From an uncultured Collinsella sp. (lineage in GTDB: Bacteria; Actinomycetota; Coriobacteriia; Coriobacteriales; Coriobacteriaceae), in contig CALEBN010000012.1 in NCBI GenBank assembly GCA_937943045.1, positions 1 to 41,134 on the forward strand: DNA of 41,134 nucleotides, read 5' to 3'. Both the position numbers and the translations under genes were made by a program. Of the stretch, positions 16,250-24,503 are shown in pieces. Each line of letters opens with the position of its first letter. The first letter of the stretch is position 1. The notes beneath the pieces were generated by a model, which saw nothing but the letters and a program-made list of their open reading frames with translations, made no database searches and was not told the origin of the DNA.

Positions 16250-18109
16250 ATGTCCTTTGTCGATGAATGGAATTTGAGCTATCCCATTCCGAATTCTATA
16301 TATAGCGAGAATACGCTATCCGTTCGCGGGAGAACAGTTGGACAAGGTGGTGCTGGACAGTACGAACTCAAAGGTTCAGGCTCTCTTGCAAACGGGGATA
16401 CGCTGACTGCAGTTGACATTATCGGACACGCAATCATCTTGGAAGTAGTCGTACCCTCTACTGGGCAAGTTGTCTCCCTTGGCACGCGTTATCCCGTTGC
16501 AAAAAAAGGCGGAAAAGTACGTGTGCAAATACAAGGAGACGGGGCAAAGCGTCCAAATGTCGGCAACTTGTTTGCCGCACTGCTGTTGTTGCCAGTGACG
16601 GGCAAAGTAAACGATTCATCGCCGTTGCAAGAGGACGGTTTTGCGGAAAGGACATTCTGGATGGATGCAGCCGAAGTAAAGCCTGTGGGCGTCTCCGAAG
16701 ATGCATATATCTTGGAGCTAACGAAACTCTTCTTCGCCACTGGAAGCAGATACAAAGACGGGCAGTTTTCGGGTGCGATAGATTACGACTACAAGTCGAG
16801 AATTGACGATCTTATTGCCCTTTGCAATCGCGGATGCAAGATGAGGGCTGGTAGCCTGACCACGGCATTCAAGTATTTCGCTGACGTTTACGCAGGGAAA
16901 CTTGAGTTTGATTACAGCGTGGCTGAGTTCATGCGAAACCTCATAGCGAGCCAATTGATTGCCGAAGAGGGCATCGACTACGAACAAGGCGATGACGTGC
17001 TGCCCGCAATGCATCAACTAATCGACCTTGCTGCAAAGAATTCATCGAAAGCATCAAGCAGAGAGAAGAGGACTTTTCAGCTAAACAACCTTCCAGCTGA
17101 ATTTAAAACCGACTTCTCCAGGCGCTACATCACGTCACTACTGGCAAAGCCCTTTGTCATCCTTGCTGGCAACAGCGGAACAGGCAAGACGCGGATTTCC
17201 AAGCGTTTTGCAAAGTACCTTGAGGTCTTGGATGAAGACGGGGAGCCAAACTGGTTGCTCGTCCCGGTCGGTGCCGACTGGACCGACAACACCAAGGTGC
17301 TGGGCTTCTTCAACCCGATTGCAGACGGCGGCAAAGGCGCGTACGAAGAGACCGGCATACTGAGACTCATCGAACGGGCCAACGCTAACCCCGAGGTTCC
17401 GTATTTCCTCATCCTCGACGAGATGAACCTGAGCCATGTCGAGCGGTATTTCTCAGACTTCCTCAGCCACATGGAGACCATCGGCGAGGATAACCTCATC
17501 GTGCTTGATGGGTACGGCGATGGCGGTGCTGACAGGCTGCCCTATCCGCAGAACCTGTTCGTTGTCGGCACCGTGAACATCGATGAGACCACTTACATGT
17601 TTAGCCCCAAGGTGCTCGACAGGGCAAACGTCATAGAGTTCAAGCCGTCGAAGGCCGAAGTCCTCGCAGGGTTCAAAGCCATCGAGGATGCGCCGGACGT
17701 TGCCGTCGCAGCTTCCGGCGTCCCCCAGGCTTTTCTGCGTCTCGCCAAGGACATATGGGAGGGAGCCAATTACATCAGCGAAGATGATGCTAACGCCATC
17801 TTCGAGAAGTTCGGCAAGCTGTATGAAGAGCTGGAGAAATGCGGCTATGAGTTTGCCTTCCGCACCGTGCGCGAAGTGCGAATGTACGTTAATGCCGCGC
17901 ACGAGCTTGACGGCGAGAACTACGAACTCGAGCGTTCTGTCGATGAGCAGATTGTCCAGAAGGTGCTGCCGAAGCTCCATGGTAACAAGCGTGAGATCGG
18001 CAATCTGCTTAAAAGCCTGAAAGACATATGCGATGGCGAGCTGAGCTCCGTTAAGATAAGCCAGATGGCAGCGAAACTCGATAACGTGCAGTATGCGAGC
18101 TTCATCTAG
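16250..18109 (+). CDS. McrB-like AAA+ NTPase, restriction subunit R1 (LlaJI-like)
   Basis: A 619-residue protein with an N-terminal domain of unknown fold (about 1-270, probably DNA-recognising) and a McrB-type AAA+ motor. The motor has Walker A GNSGTGKT (307-314), Walker B FLILDEMN (386-393), a sensor motif GTVNIDETT (440-448) and a candidate arginine finger in SPKVLDRAN (about 452-460). McrB family members hydrolyse GTP, form rings and translocate DNA with a McrC partner nuclease. ATG at 16250 was chosen; a GTG at 16238 is an alternative start. Spacing to the methylase is 14 bases and to the nuclease gene 3 bases, so the four genes form one operon. Confidence 0.87.
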   Translation: MSFVDEWNLSYPIPNSIYSENTLSVRGRTVGQGGAGQYELKGSGSLANGDTLTAVDIIGHAIILEVVVPSTGQVVSLGTRYPVAKKGGKVRVQIQGDGAKRPNVGNLFAALLLLPVTGKVNDSSPLQEDGFAERTFWMDAAEVKPVGVSEDAYILELTKLFFATGSRYKDGQFSGAIDYDYKSRIDDLIALCNRGCKMRAGSLTTAFKYFADVYAGKLEFDYSVAEFMRNLIASQLIAEEGIDYEQGDDVLPAMHQLIDLAAKNSSKASSREKRTFQLNNLPAEFKTDFSRRYITSLLAKPFVILAGNSGTGKTRISKRFAKYLEVLDEDGEPNWLLVPVGADWTDNTKVLGFFNPIADGGKGAYEETGILRLIERANANPEVPYFLILDEMNLSHVERYFSDFLSHMETIGEDNLIVLDGYGDGGADRLPYPQNLFVVGTVNIDETTYMFSPKVLDRANVIEFKPSKAEVLAGFKAIEDAPDVAVAASGVPQAFLRLAKDIWEGANYISEDDANAIFEKFGKLYEELEKCGYEFAFRTVREVRMYVNAAHELDGENYELERSVDEQIVQKVLPKLHGNKREIGNLLKSLKDICDGELSSVKISQMAAKLDNVQYASFI

Positions 18110-18112
18110 CCT

Positions 18113-20548
18113 ATGGACGGCAGCATCGGCGCAATCCGCTTTGCAGCGGATGGAAGAACAATAGCCAGGCTCTACCAGAGCGGTGCGCATGACCGAGTCG
18201 ATTGGGACGAGGAACAGCAGACCGGGCTAACCGGGCTGACGTGTTTCGGTCTCAAGCCGGAAGCATCCCAGAATGGCGCTGGTTCAACACCAGCCTTCGC
18301 CGTCAAGGACGGTCTTGACGGGAGTCCCACGCTTCGAATCAACGAAACCACATGTTATGTGCTCGAATACGAGCGGACCCCTGATGGTGGCCTGCATCCT
18401 CGCGCCTCGTTCCAAAACGAAGGCAAGAATATCAGGTGCGACAGAAACGGCAATAGTGTCACCTTCCAGTTCGTGAACTATCTCGGGCGTTCGAGGATTC
18501 GATTCGGCGAGGAAGCTGATGCGCCGATGCTACAGTTCGAAGTCGTCCCGCTCAAGATTGGCTATGAAGACGATTACATCGAGCTCACCGAGGAGCTTGC
18601 CGCAAGGTGCGCTGCGCTGCTCCTTGACTACTCGGGCTCCACGTCGAACGTTTACAAGCAAGCCGACGAGAATCGCGAGACGCTGCTTGAGCAGTTCGTC
18701 TTCCTGCGGCAGTTCTGCTACGAACCGAACCTCCAAGCCCTCTTCGAGGCGATAAAGAGGAACCCTGATAGGACGCTGGATCACGAGGACGAGCTGCGGT
18801 CGGTTGGGGCTGGCATGCCGTCCCGGAGGTTTTATACGAACCCCTTCTCGAACAGCCGGATGTGGACGCGCTTGAACTGCGGCGGCGATGCGGGAGGCGT
18901 CTACCTCCCCCAGATGGTCAGCGTCACGCGCAAGTACGACCTGCTCGACACGCCCGCCAATCGGTTTGTGAAATTTGCCCTGCATGAGATTGACCGGATC
19001 TGCACCTCTCTGATGACTGTCCTGGATGCCGAGAAGGGCGATACTCGGCAGACGGAGTGTTATCGCGAAGCCGCCGCGCTGCACGCCATGCTGGATACGA
19101 TACTCAGCGACGCCTTCTTCGACGATGTCGGCACCCTGCAGATGATGCCTCAGAACAACCAGGTGTTGCAGAAGCGCGAGGGATACTCGCAGATCTTCTT
19201 CGCATATTCCATGCTCGATATGGCGCTGCAGCTCGACTGGAAGGGCAAGGATGACATCTACGAGGGCGAATCGAAGAATGTGGCCCTCCTCTACGAGTAC
19301 TGGATCTTCTTTGAGCTGTACGACATCGTAAGGGGGATCGAGGGGTGCGAGCCGATAAGCACCGATGACCACCCATTTATCGGGACGAATCCCGACGGTG
19401 GGCTGTCAATATCCCTCAAGCAGGGCGTACGCTCCTGCCAGTCATTCCAGATTGCGCAGTGCGGCGCGAAGGTAAACCTCTACTACAACCGCACCTTCTC
19501 GCCCCGTGACTTTCATGCCACTCGTTACGAGGGTTCGTACTCGAGACCGTTCAGACCCGACTACACGCTCGCGATATTCCCGGATGCTTATACAAACGAG
19601 CGAGCCGCAGTGCAAGATGGAGCTGTTGCATTCGTCCACTTCGACGCCAAGTACCGCATCACCGACTTGACGGGGCTTGTCGGCAAGGATGTGGGCACCG
19701 AGGAGGCAGAGCGCGAGGAACTTAACGAGGAGAAGGCGGCCTCCACCACGAACACCTACAAGCGCGGTGACCTGCTGAAGATGCACACGTACAACGACGC
19801 GATACGGCGCACGGTTGGCAGCTACGTGCTTTATCCGGGGTCGGGCGAAACGGGCGAGAAGGGCCAATTCCGGCTCTTCGAGGAGATTTTGCCGGGTGTC
19901 GGCGCTTTCGCCATGAAGCCGAGCATCAGCAGGACGGCAGAGAATGCGTTGCGCGATTTCATAGAGAAGGTCATCGGCGAGAACACGGCAAGCAATACGC
20001 GGCTGAACCGGCTGAGCTACTTCACCGAAATGGTTGTGGCTGAGCCTCCAAGCGCGGGCAAGACGGATAGCGACTCCTACGGGCATGGTGGCGAATCGTT
20101 CGTGATTGGCTACATTCGAGGGGACTCTCCCGATGACTACTATCACTTTCTCGAAAGCAGCGGCAGGCTCCGCAAGGGCGGGCGCTTTCTCTTCTACTTC
20201 TATGCCATTAAGGACGGGCATGTCTACTCGCACCATAAGGATCTCTTCCGCACGTCGTGGTTCCGCTTCTATCGGAACGCCATAAGCCAGACGAACACCT
20301 ACGAGATCGAGCCTGTGGCGTGTCGCATAACCTCGAATGAGCTGGTTTCGAGGGACGAGCTGGCCGACCGCCTGGCCGACCTTGGCTACGTGCGGGATCG
20401 TGGGAATCAGGGTGCCGACTTCTACTATGTCCTGTCCGTGCGGGTGGAAGATGACGCGGCAGAACCCTTAAGCCTGGGGCGCAGGGCGGTGGATGAACAG
20501 AACGGCAACGATGCGTTCAGCCCCCACTCGCCAAAGATTGTTGGGTGA
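18113..20548 (+). CDS. McrC/DUF2357-like nuclease, restriction subunit R2 (LlaJI-like)
   Basis: An 811-residue protein. A DUF2357-type region spans about 130-400, ending with LLYEYWIFFELYDIV. It is followed by a PD-(D/E)xK nuclease core, with P482-D483 (FRPDYTLAIF) and D511-A-K513 (VHFDAKYR). The last 135 residues (677-811) form a separate domain that is also encoded, in isolation, by the remnant at 13132-13539. In the known LlaJI arrangement this subunit cuts DNA with the R1 motor. It is longer than classical McrC because of the N- and C-terminal additions. It follows R1 after 3 bases and ends the operon; a phage-gene relic begins 56 bases downstream. Confidence 0.85.
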   Translation: MDGSIGAIRFAADGRTIARLYQSGAHDRVDWDEEQQTGLTGLTCFGLKPEASQNGAGSTPAFAVKDGLDGSPTLRINETTCYVLEYERTPDGGLHPRASFQNEGKNIRCDRNGNSVTFQFVNYLGRSRIRFGEEADAPMLQFEVVPLKIGYEDDYIELTEELAARCAALLLDYSGSTSNVYKQADENRETLLEQFVFLRQFCYEPNLQALFEAIKRNPDRTLDHEDELRSVGAGMPSRRFYTNPFSNSRMWTRLNCGGDAGGVYLPQMVSVTRKYDLLDTPANRFVKFALHEIDRICTSLMTVLDAEKGDTRQTECYREAAALHAMLDTILSDAFFDDVGTLQMMPQNNQVLQKREGYSQIFFAYSMLDMALQLDWKGKDDIYEGESKNVALLYEYWIFFELYDIVRGIEGCEPISTDDHPFIGTNPDGGLSISLKQGVRSCQSFQIAQCGAKVNLYYNRTFSPRDFHATRYEGSYSRPFRPDYTLAIFPDAYTNERAAVQDGAVAFVHFDAKYRITDLTGLVGKDVGTEEAEREELNEEKAASTTNTYKRGDLLKMHTYNDAIRRTVGSYVLYPGSGETGEKGQFRLFEEILPGVGAFAMKPSISRTAENALRDFIEKVIGENTASNTRLNRLSYFTEMVVAEPPSAGKTDSDSYGHGGESFVIGYIRGDSPDDYYHFLESSGRLRKGGRFLFYFYAIKDGHVYSHHKDLFRTSWFRFYRNAISQTNTYEIEPVACRITSNELVSRDELADRLADLGYVRDRGNQGADFYYVLSVRVEDDAAEPLSLGRRAVDEQNGNDAFSPHSPKIVG

Positions 20549-20604
20549 TCATCTGGTCATTTTCAGAGTAGCGGTAACACCTACGGGCGCGCGAGGGGCA
20601 ACGC

Positions 20605-20853
20605 ATGAGGCCAATCGTCTACAACGGGGTTGACCTGTCGGGCGTGTGCTCTGCCGAGGTCATCGAGAAAGTTGCCCTGCCCGTGGAGGCGGAGACCCTG
20701 GCGGTGCCGAGGCGTGCCGGCGCACTGCTGGTGGCGGGGCGGCTGTCCCCCAGGCTAGTGCGGGCGCGGCTGTTCATGGACACCCGCCCGCGCCTTCAGG
20801 ACGATGTTCGGCGACAGGGACGACGCAGCGGCGCTGCCACGTCGCGCAGGTAG
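20605..20853 (+). pseudogene. Relic of a phage distal-tail-type protein gene
   Basis: The first 60 or so residues (YNGVDLSGVCSAEVIEKV, then VPRRAGALLVAGRLS and RLFMDTRP) look like the N-terminus of a siphophage distal tail protein, which typically starts with a short strand, a xxGVDLS turn and a GR-x-GA motif. After about residue 60 the frame turns into an Arg-rich run that looks out of frame, and it stops after 82 residues, far short of the expected 200 or more. A Shine-Dalgarno AGGGG still precedes the ATG. No other phage gene is nearby, so this is an orphan fragment. Confidence 0.45.
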
Positions 20854-20937
20854 CGGAGGAGGGTTGCTCCCAATGGCCCGCGGCGTCCGCGCCCCGGTGC
20901 CACCCCGTGACCGGCGGCTTCGCTCGAAGCCGCTACA

Positions 20938-23100
20938 TCAGGCTCGTTCCCGCTTTTCCGGGTCATATCCCTTCGTATACACGGTAAAGCTAAGGCTATC
21001 TATCGTGCCGGTGCTGTAGACGCATGCGTCGGGCGCGCTCCGTGTGCCTTGGGCGGTCGGGTCGGTCGAGACACAATCGTCCCTATCTATTCCAAGCAAT
21101 GGAATGGGCTTTGCCACCTGGTCGGCGCTATTAATTTGCGCAATGATCTCCAACAACTCGTATAACTTGATAAGCCATGAGCTGTATGGGTGCTCGCCGG
21201 GTCCCTTGTGCTTCAGCGTGCACTTTGATTGCGGGCTTTCGGCGAGCTGGCTCAAGCGTTCAAAAAGCGCCGGGTACTCGGCTTCGGGAAACTCGACTTG
21301 TACATACTGTATGCCATTGAGGATGAATCCGTACCACAGTACGGGGTATGGAAAACCGTTCCTATCTGGTCGCCTGATTTTTGTCCTGCAATTGGGCTGG
21401 TTGACGATAGACAGCCATGCCGCATAGAGCTCGTCGGAAATTAGGTCGCTCGCTTGGTATGTTGGGCCAAGACCATCGAGAACAAAATTGCCAAGGCTGT
21501 CAAAATAGTGGGCACAATCCGTTAAACCCTTTTCGTATGCCGTGTCGGCTTTTCTCCGTATATTGAGTGCGACGTCGCGGGGTGATTTGCGACCAAGATG
21601 TTTTTTGGCGTTGTGCCGCGGGTTGCAATAGAGCTTGGTCGCCGCGTTATATCGATCGCAGTACTTGCTGTTAGGGCCGGTCGGAAAAAAGAGCGAACCA
21701 CAGGTTTGGCATGTTATCGGCATAATGCCGCACAGCAGCAGCTCGTGGAGGATGCGGGCATAAAGGCTTGCAAAGGAACATTCCTCTTCGGTGAAGTAAA
21801 GCTCTCCTGCCTTTGCAATAACAGCTTGAAGCCTTACGAGCCTATTGAGGTTTTCCTGGTCGTTAAGCTCTGCATACGTATGGAAGTCTCCATTTGCGTA
21901 GATTTGGTTCTCGCGCATAGCCTCGAGATAGTTCTTGCGAAACGCCTGCATAAAGGGGGCGCTATTCATGCGTTTTATATCGCTCAAATGTTCTTCGAGC
22001 TTTTGAGCCGTTTCGTTTCCGGGCAAGTGCTTTTTGGCTGCGTATGCAAAAGCGTCGCCAAAGCGGATGATTGCCGGCAGCTGATTATCGAATAATCGAA
22101 ATTGTCGCGGGTCGCTTGTTTTGATGGCGGCTGGGAAAAACTCTTCGTTTTGCGCGAGCAGGCTAGGTGCCTCGGTGTTTTTAAGCAGCGGGGCAAGCTC
22201 CAGACATTCCTGATAAAAAACAATGAGAAGCGCTCGAAAGAGATCGGTATTGGTGCAAACGCAAGCTGTTTCTATCTGCGAGTTGACCTTTGGATAGTTG
22301 TCTCTTGGATTGTCGCGTTTATACGGCACCGGTTCTGTTAGCCCGGTCTTGCCGTTGGTAGTTGTAATGTCCATGTCGTTCGACACGAGCTTGAGATAGG
22401 AGCTGAAGAGGGACGCCATTTCTTGCTTATTGAGTTGGGCCGATGTCGTGATCACCGCGCGGTACAGGCGGTTGATTTCGTTGCACTCAATAGCGTTGTT
22501 GTTCATCCAGCAGCTGTAATAGCGATAGTCGGGAATCGCTGTGATGTTCATGACACACTGCCTGCAGACATTTTCAAGGAGATACCTGGCCATGCCAGAT
22601 ATCTCTCCGTGTGCATGGCGCGTAATGGCTTTATCGAATATCGGAGCAAAGAAATCGAGGTCGCGTTCCTTTTGTTTTTGAAGGTTGACTTCGATTTCGG
22701 CTTCGTTCAATTCTGCTTGCGCGGACTCTTGGTCGGAATCGTCTGGATCGAGCCAGTCGTCATGGTCTGGTTCGGCTGCGTAGTCCATCGAAGCGTGTTG
22801 CGCATCGTGGGGAGCAGGGGGCTGACGAATGGCGTTCTGCAAATCGATGTAAAAGCGCAATTTTGCTCGCTCACGAAAGTGGCCCCCAATCTCGTTGAAA
22901 AGCGAGCTTAAGTCGACGCGTAATAGGTCGTTGGCTACGGAGACGAGATTCCATGCGCTTGCATTGCCGGTTGCGTTTCCGTCATCGGCGCAATCAATCT
23001 CTGGCGTTCTGTTAAGAAGAAGCATGCGGGGATTGACGGGAGAGCGAAGAAAGCCAGCCTCGAAACCCCAGCTAAACGGCTCTTGTTCGGAATCAAGCAT
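20938..23100 (-). CDS. DUF6076-like protein with zinc-ribbon
   Basis: A 720-residue protein of unknown function. The N-terminal half is acidic and helical (with a DD/E-rich stretch at about 100-140). The middle holds a cysteine cluster, CQTCGSLFFPTGPNSKYCDR followed by CNPRHNAKK (about 490-530), of the zinc-ribbon type seen in DUF6076 proteins; that assignment is by memory of the motif. The C-terminal quarter has no recognised fold. The start is supported by GGAG 5 bases before the ATG. It points away from the two small genes and the helicase operon and is separated from them by a 109-base promoter region. Association with defence is inferred only from position. Confidence 0.6.
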   Translation of the reverse strand: MLDSEQEPFSWGFEAGFLRSPVNPRMLLLNRTPEIDCADDGNATGNASAWNLVSVANDLLRVDLSSLFNEIGGHFRERAKLRFYIDLQNAIRQPPAPHDAQHASMDYAAEPDHDDWLDPDDSDQESAQAELNEAEIEVNLQKQKERDLDFFAPIFDKAITRHAHGEISGMARYLLENVCRQCVMNITAIPDYRYYSCWMNNNAIECNEINRLYRAVITTSAQLNKQEMASLFSSYLKLVSNDMDITTTNGKTGLTEPVPYKRDNPRDNYPKVNSQIETACVCTNTDLFRALLIVFYQECLELAPLLKNTEAPSLLAQNEEFFPAAIKTSDPRQFRLFDNQLPAIIRFGDAFAYAAKKHLPGNETAQKLEEHLSDIKRMNSAPFMQAFRKNYLEAMRENQIYANGDFHTYAELNDQENLNRLVRLQAVIAKAGELYFTEEECSFASLYARILHELLLCGIMPITCQTCGSLFFPTGPNSKYCDRYNAATKLYCNPRHNAKKHLGRKSPRDVALNIRRKADTAYEKGLTDCAHYFDSLGNFVLDGLGPTYQASDLISDELYAAWLSIVNQPNCRTKIRRPDRNGFPYPVLWYGFILNGIQYVQVEFPEAEYPALFERLSQLAESPQSKCTLKHKGPGEHPYSSWLIKLYELLEIIAQINSADQVAKPIPLLGIDRDDCVSTDPTAQGTRSAPDACVYSTGTIDSLSFTVYTKGYDPEKRERA

Positions 23101-23209
23101 TAATGCTCCAAACAGCCAAAATTTAAAACCCGATAAAAGTCATATTACGCGGCTGTTTGCGGCTGTTCAATGGAATCAAGCGAAAAGGCTTAAAACCAGG
23201 GAGGCCGTT

Positions 23210-23536
23210 ATGTCCGATTGCATCAAGCTCAACAAAGGAAACATCGATGTATGCGAGCGCGAGGTTATCGTTCTTCGCGAGATCATCGCTGCCGCCATGG
23301 GTCGTTTGCACCAGATGCGCAAGCAGTGCGAGCGCGGCTATGTGTCTTCGGAGGATTTCGAGAATGCGTTGGATGCGTACGGAGTAATCAGTGAGCGAGT
23401 CGATGAGCTTGACCAGCTTGGTTTCGAGTTCAGATGGTCGTCAGTCCCCGATGCCGGAATCGATGAGAACGACGGGCTCGAATGGATCGAGGACGACAAC
23501 CCTCCGCGTGAGCGCGGTTTTGATATTGCTTGTTAA
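23210..23536 (+). CDS. Small unknown helical protein
   Basis: A 108-residue acidic protein. The first 70 residues appear to be two long helices (REVIVLREIIAAAMGRLHQM and FENALDAYGVISERVDEL) suited to dimerisation or partner binding. The C-terminal tail is rich in D and E. The start at 23210 was chosen over a longer frame because GGGAGG lies just upstream and the longer N-terminus runs across the divergent gene. The next gene follows after 28 bases on the same strand. I do not recognise the family. Confidence 0.65.
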   Translation: MSDCIKLNKGNIDVCEREVIVLREIIAAAMGRLHQMRKQCERGYVSSEDFENALDAYGVISERVDELDQLGFEFRWSSVPDAGIDENDGLEWIEDDNPPRERGFDIAC

Positions 23537-23564
23537 TGTGACCGAACGGTTGATTGGAGACAAA

Positions 23565-24185
23565 ATGTATCCGTACTACGAATGTGACAACTATCCCATG
23601 AGCATTACAGATGATGACGGCCCGTTTCTGATCATGGAGGCGAGGCTGTCTGGCGACGACGAGCTCAATGATGATTTTAGGAAAGGCGCCAGTTATAGAT
23701 GCTCGTGTGCGACTGTTTCTGCGGCGATTGATCTTTGCAGGTCGATGACGGACGGCGATGCCGATCCTTGGTATGAAAGTTGGGAGAAGGCGGTTGAGCG
23801 TTATCCGCTCGAGAAATGCGAGGATGCGACAACGCTGTATTGGATCGAGCCGACCGATCCGCACAAGGCGCTGTGCGCCCTCCAACCCCATTGCGATCTT
23901 GAGCCATACGTGGCTGAGGCAATTGGCGCAGTTGACACGTATCTACTGGAGTGCGCGGACTATCCCTTTACGGTCGATCATTTAGATCTAAAGGACGTTG
24001 ACGTCCTGCTCAGCGCTGCTTGGGGATTGGCTCGAGTCCTCGAAGAAACTTGGGGCACTTGCGACCCTGATGATGTTTTGGAAAAGATCGAGGATGCTAC
24101 GTACAGTGCGTATATAACGGTTAAGGACCTGATCGCGGGCGAAGAGGCGGCCAAAGCCAGCGCAAAGTCCGATGACAATCTTTAG
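23565..24185 (+). CDS. Unknown acidic protein
   Basis: A 206-residue strongly acidic protein with no recognised domain. It has one short CxCxT segment (about 45-50, YRCSCATV) and a helical C-terminus (about 140-195). A GGAGA 4 bases before the ATG at 23565 supports the start; the longer open frame upstream overlaps the previous gene and looks non-native. It is probably co-transcribed with the 108-residue protein. The acidic composition could suit a DNA mimic or chaperone, but this is speculation. Confidence 0.62.
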   Translation: MYPYYECDNYPMSITDDDGPFLIMEARLSGDDELNDDFRKGASYRCSCATVSAAIDLCRSMTDGDADPWYESWEKAVERYPLEKCEDATTLYWIEPTDPHKALCALQPHCDLEPYVAEAIGAVDTYLLECADYPFTVDHLDLKDVDVLLSAAWGLARVLEETWGTCDPDDVLEKIEDATYSAYITVKDLIAGEEAAKASAKSDDNL

Positions 24186-24503
24186 CCACCGCACTGAACG
24201 GCGCGACCGATCGGAAGGCTGCCGGGAAAAGCTTTAGCAAGCGCCCCGACCAGGTTCAGGAGTCTGCCGCCGATGCATCCCTGATGCGTGTCGCCCTTGC
24301 AGTGATCGATGCCAAAGAGCGCGAGGCGTTGGAGTGCGATCTTAAGAAACTGCTCGCTTCGTGCGAGTAGTCGCTGACTGCTCCTCTTTCCTTTCTTTCT
24401 TCTCTCAAGCGGCATGGACGCCGCCGCCTTGACCGCCCAGCGCGAGTTTTGTCCGCACGGGATGGTATCAAACACGTGTAACAACTAAATCGGAGGTTTG
24501 ACC
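24186..24503. other. Intergenic region with a possible frameshifted ORF tail
   Basis: A reading frame without a start codon runs through 24185-24370 and encodes a plausible charged helical end (VALAVIDAKEREALECDLKKLL). It may be the frameshifted tail of the preceding gene or a small decayed gene. The rest (24371-24490) is pyrimidine-rich and leads to the GGAGG Shine-Dalgarno of the helicase gene. No convincing promoter or terminator was identified. Confidence 0.35.
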
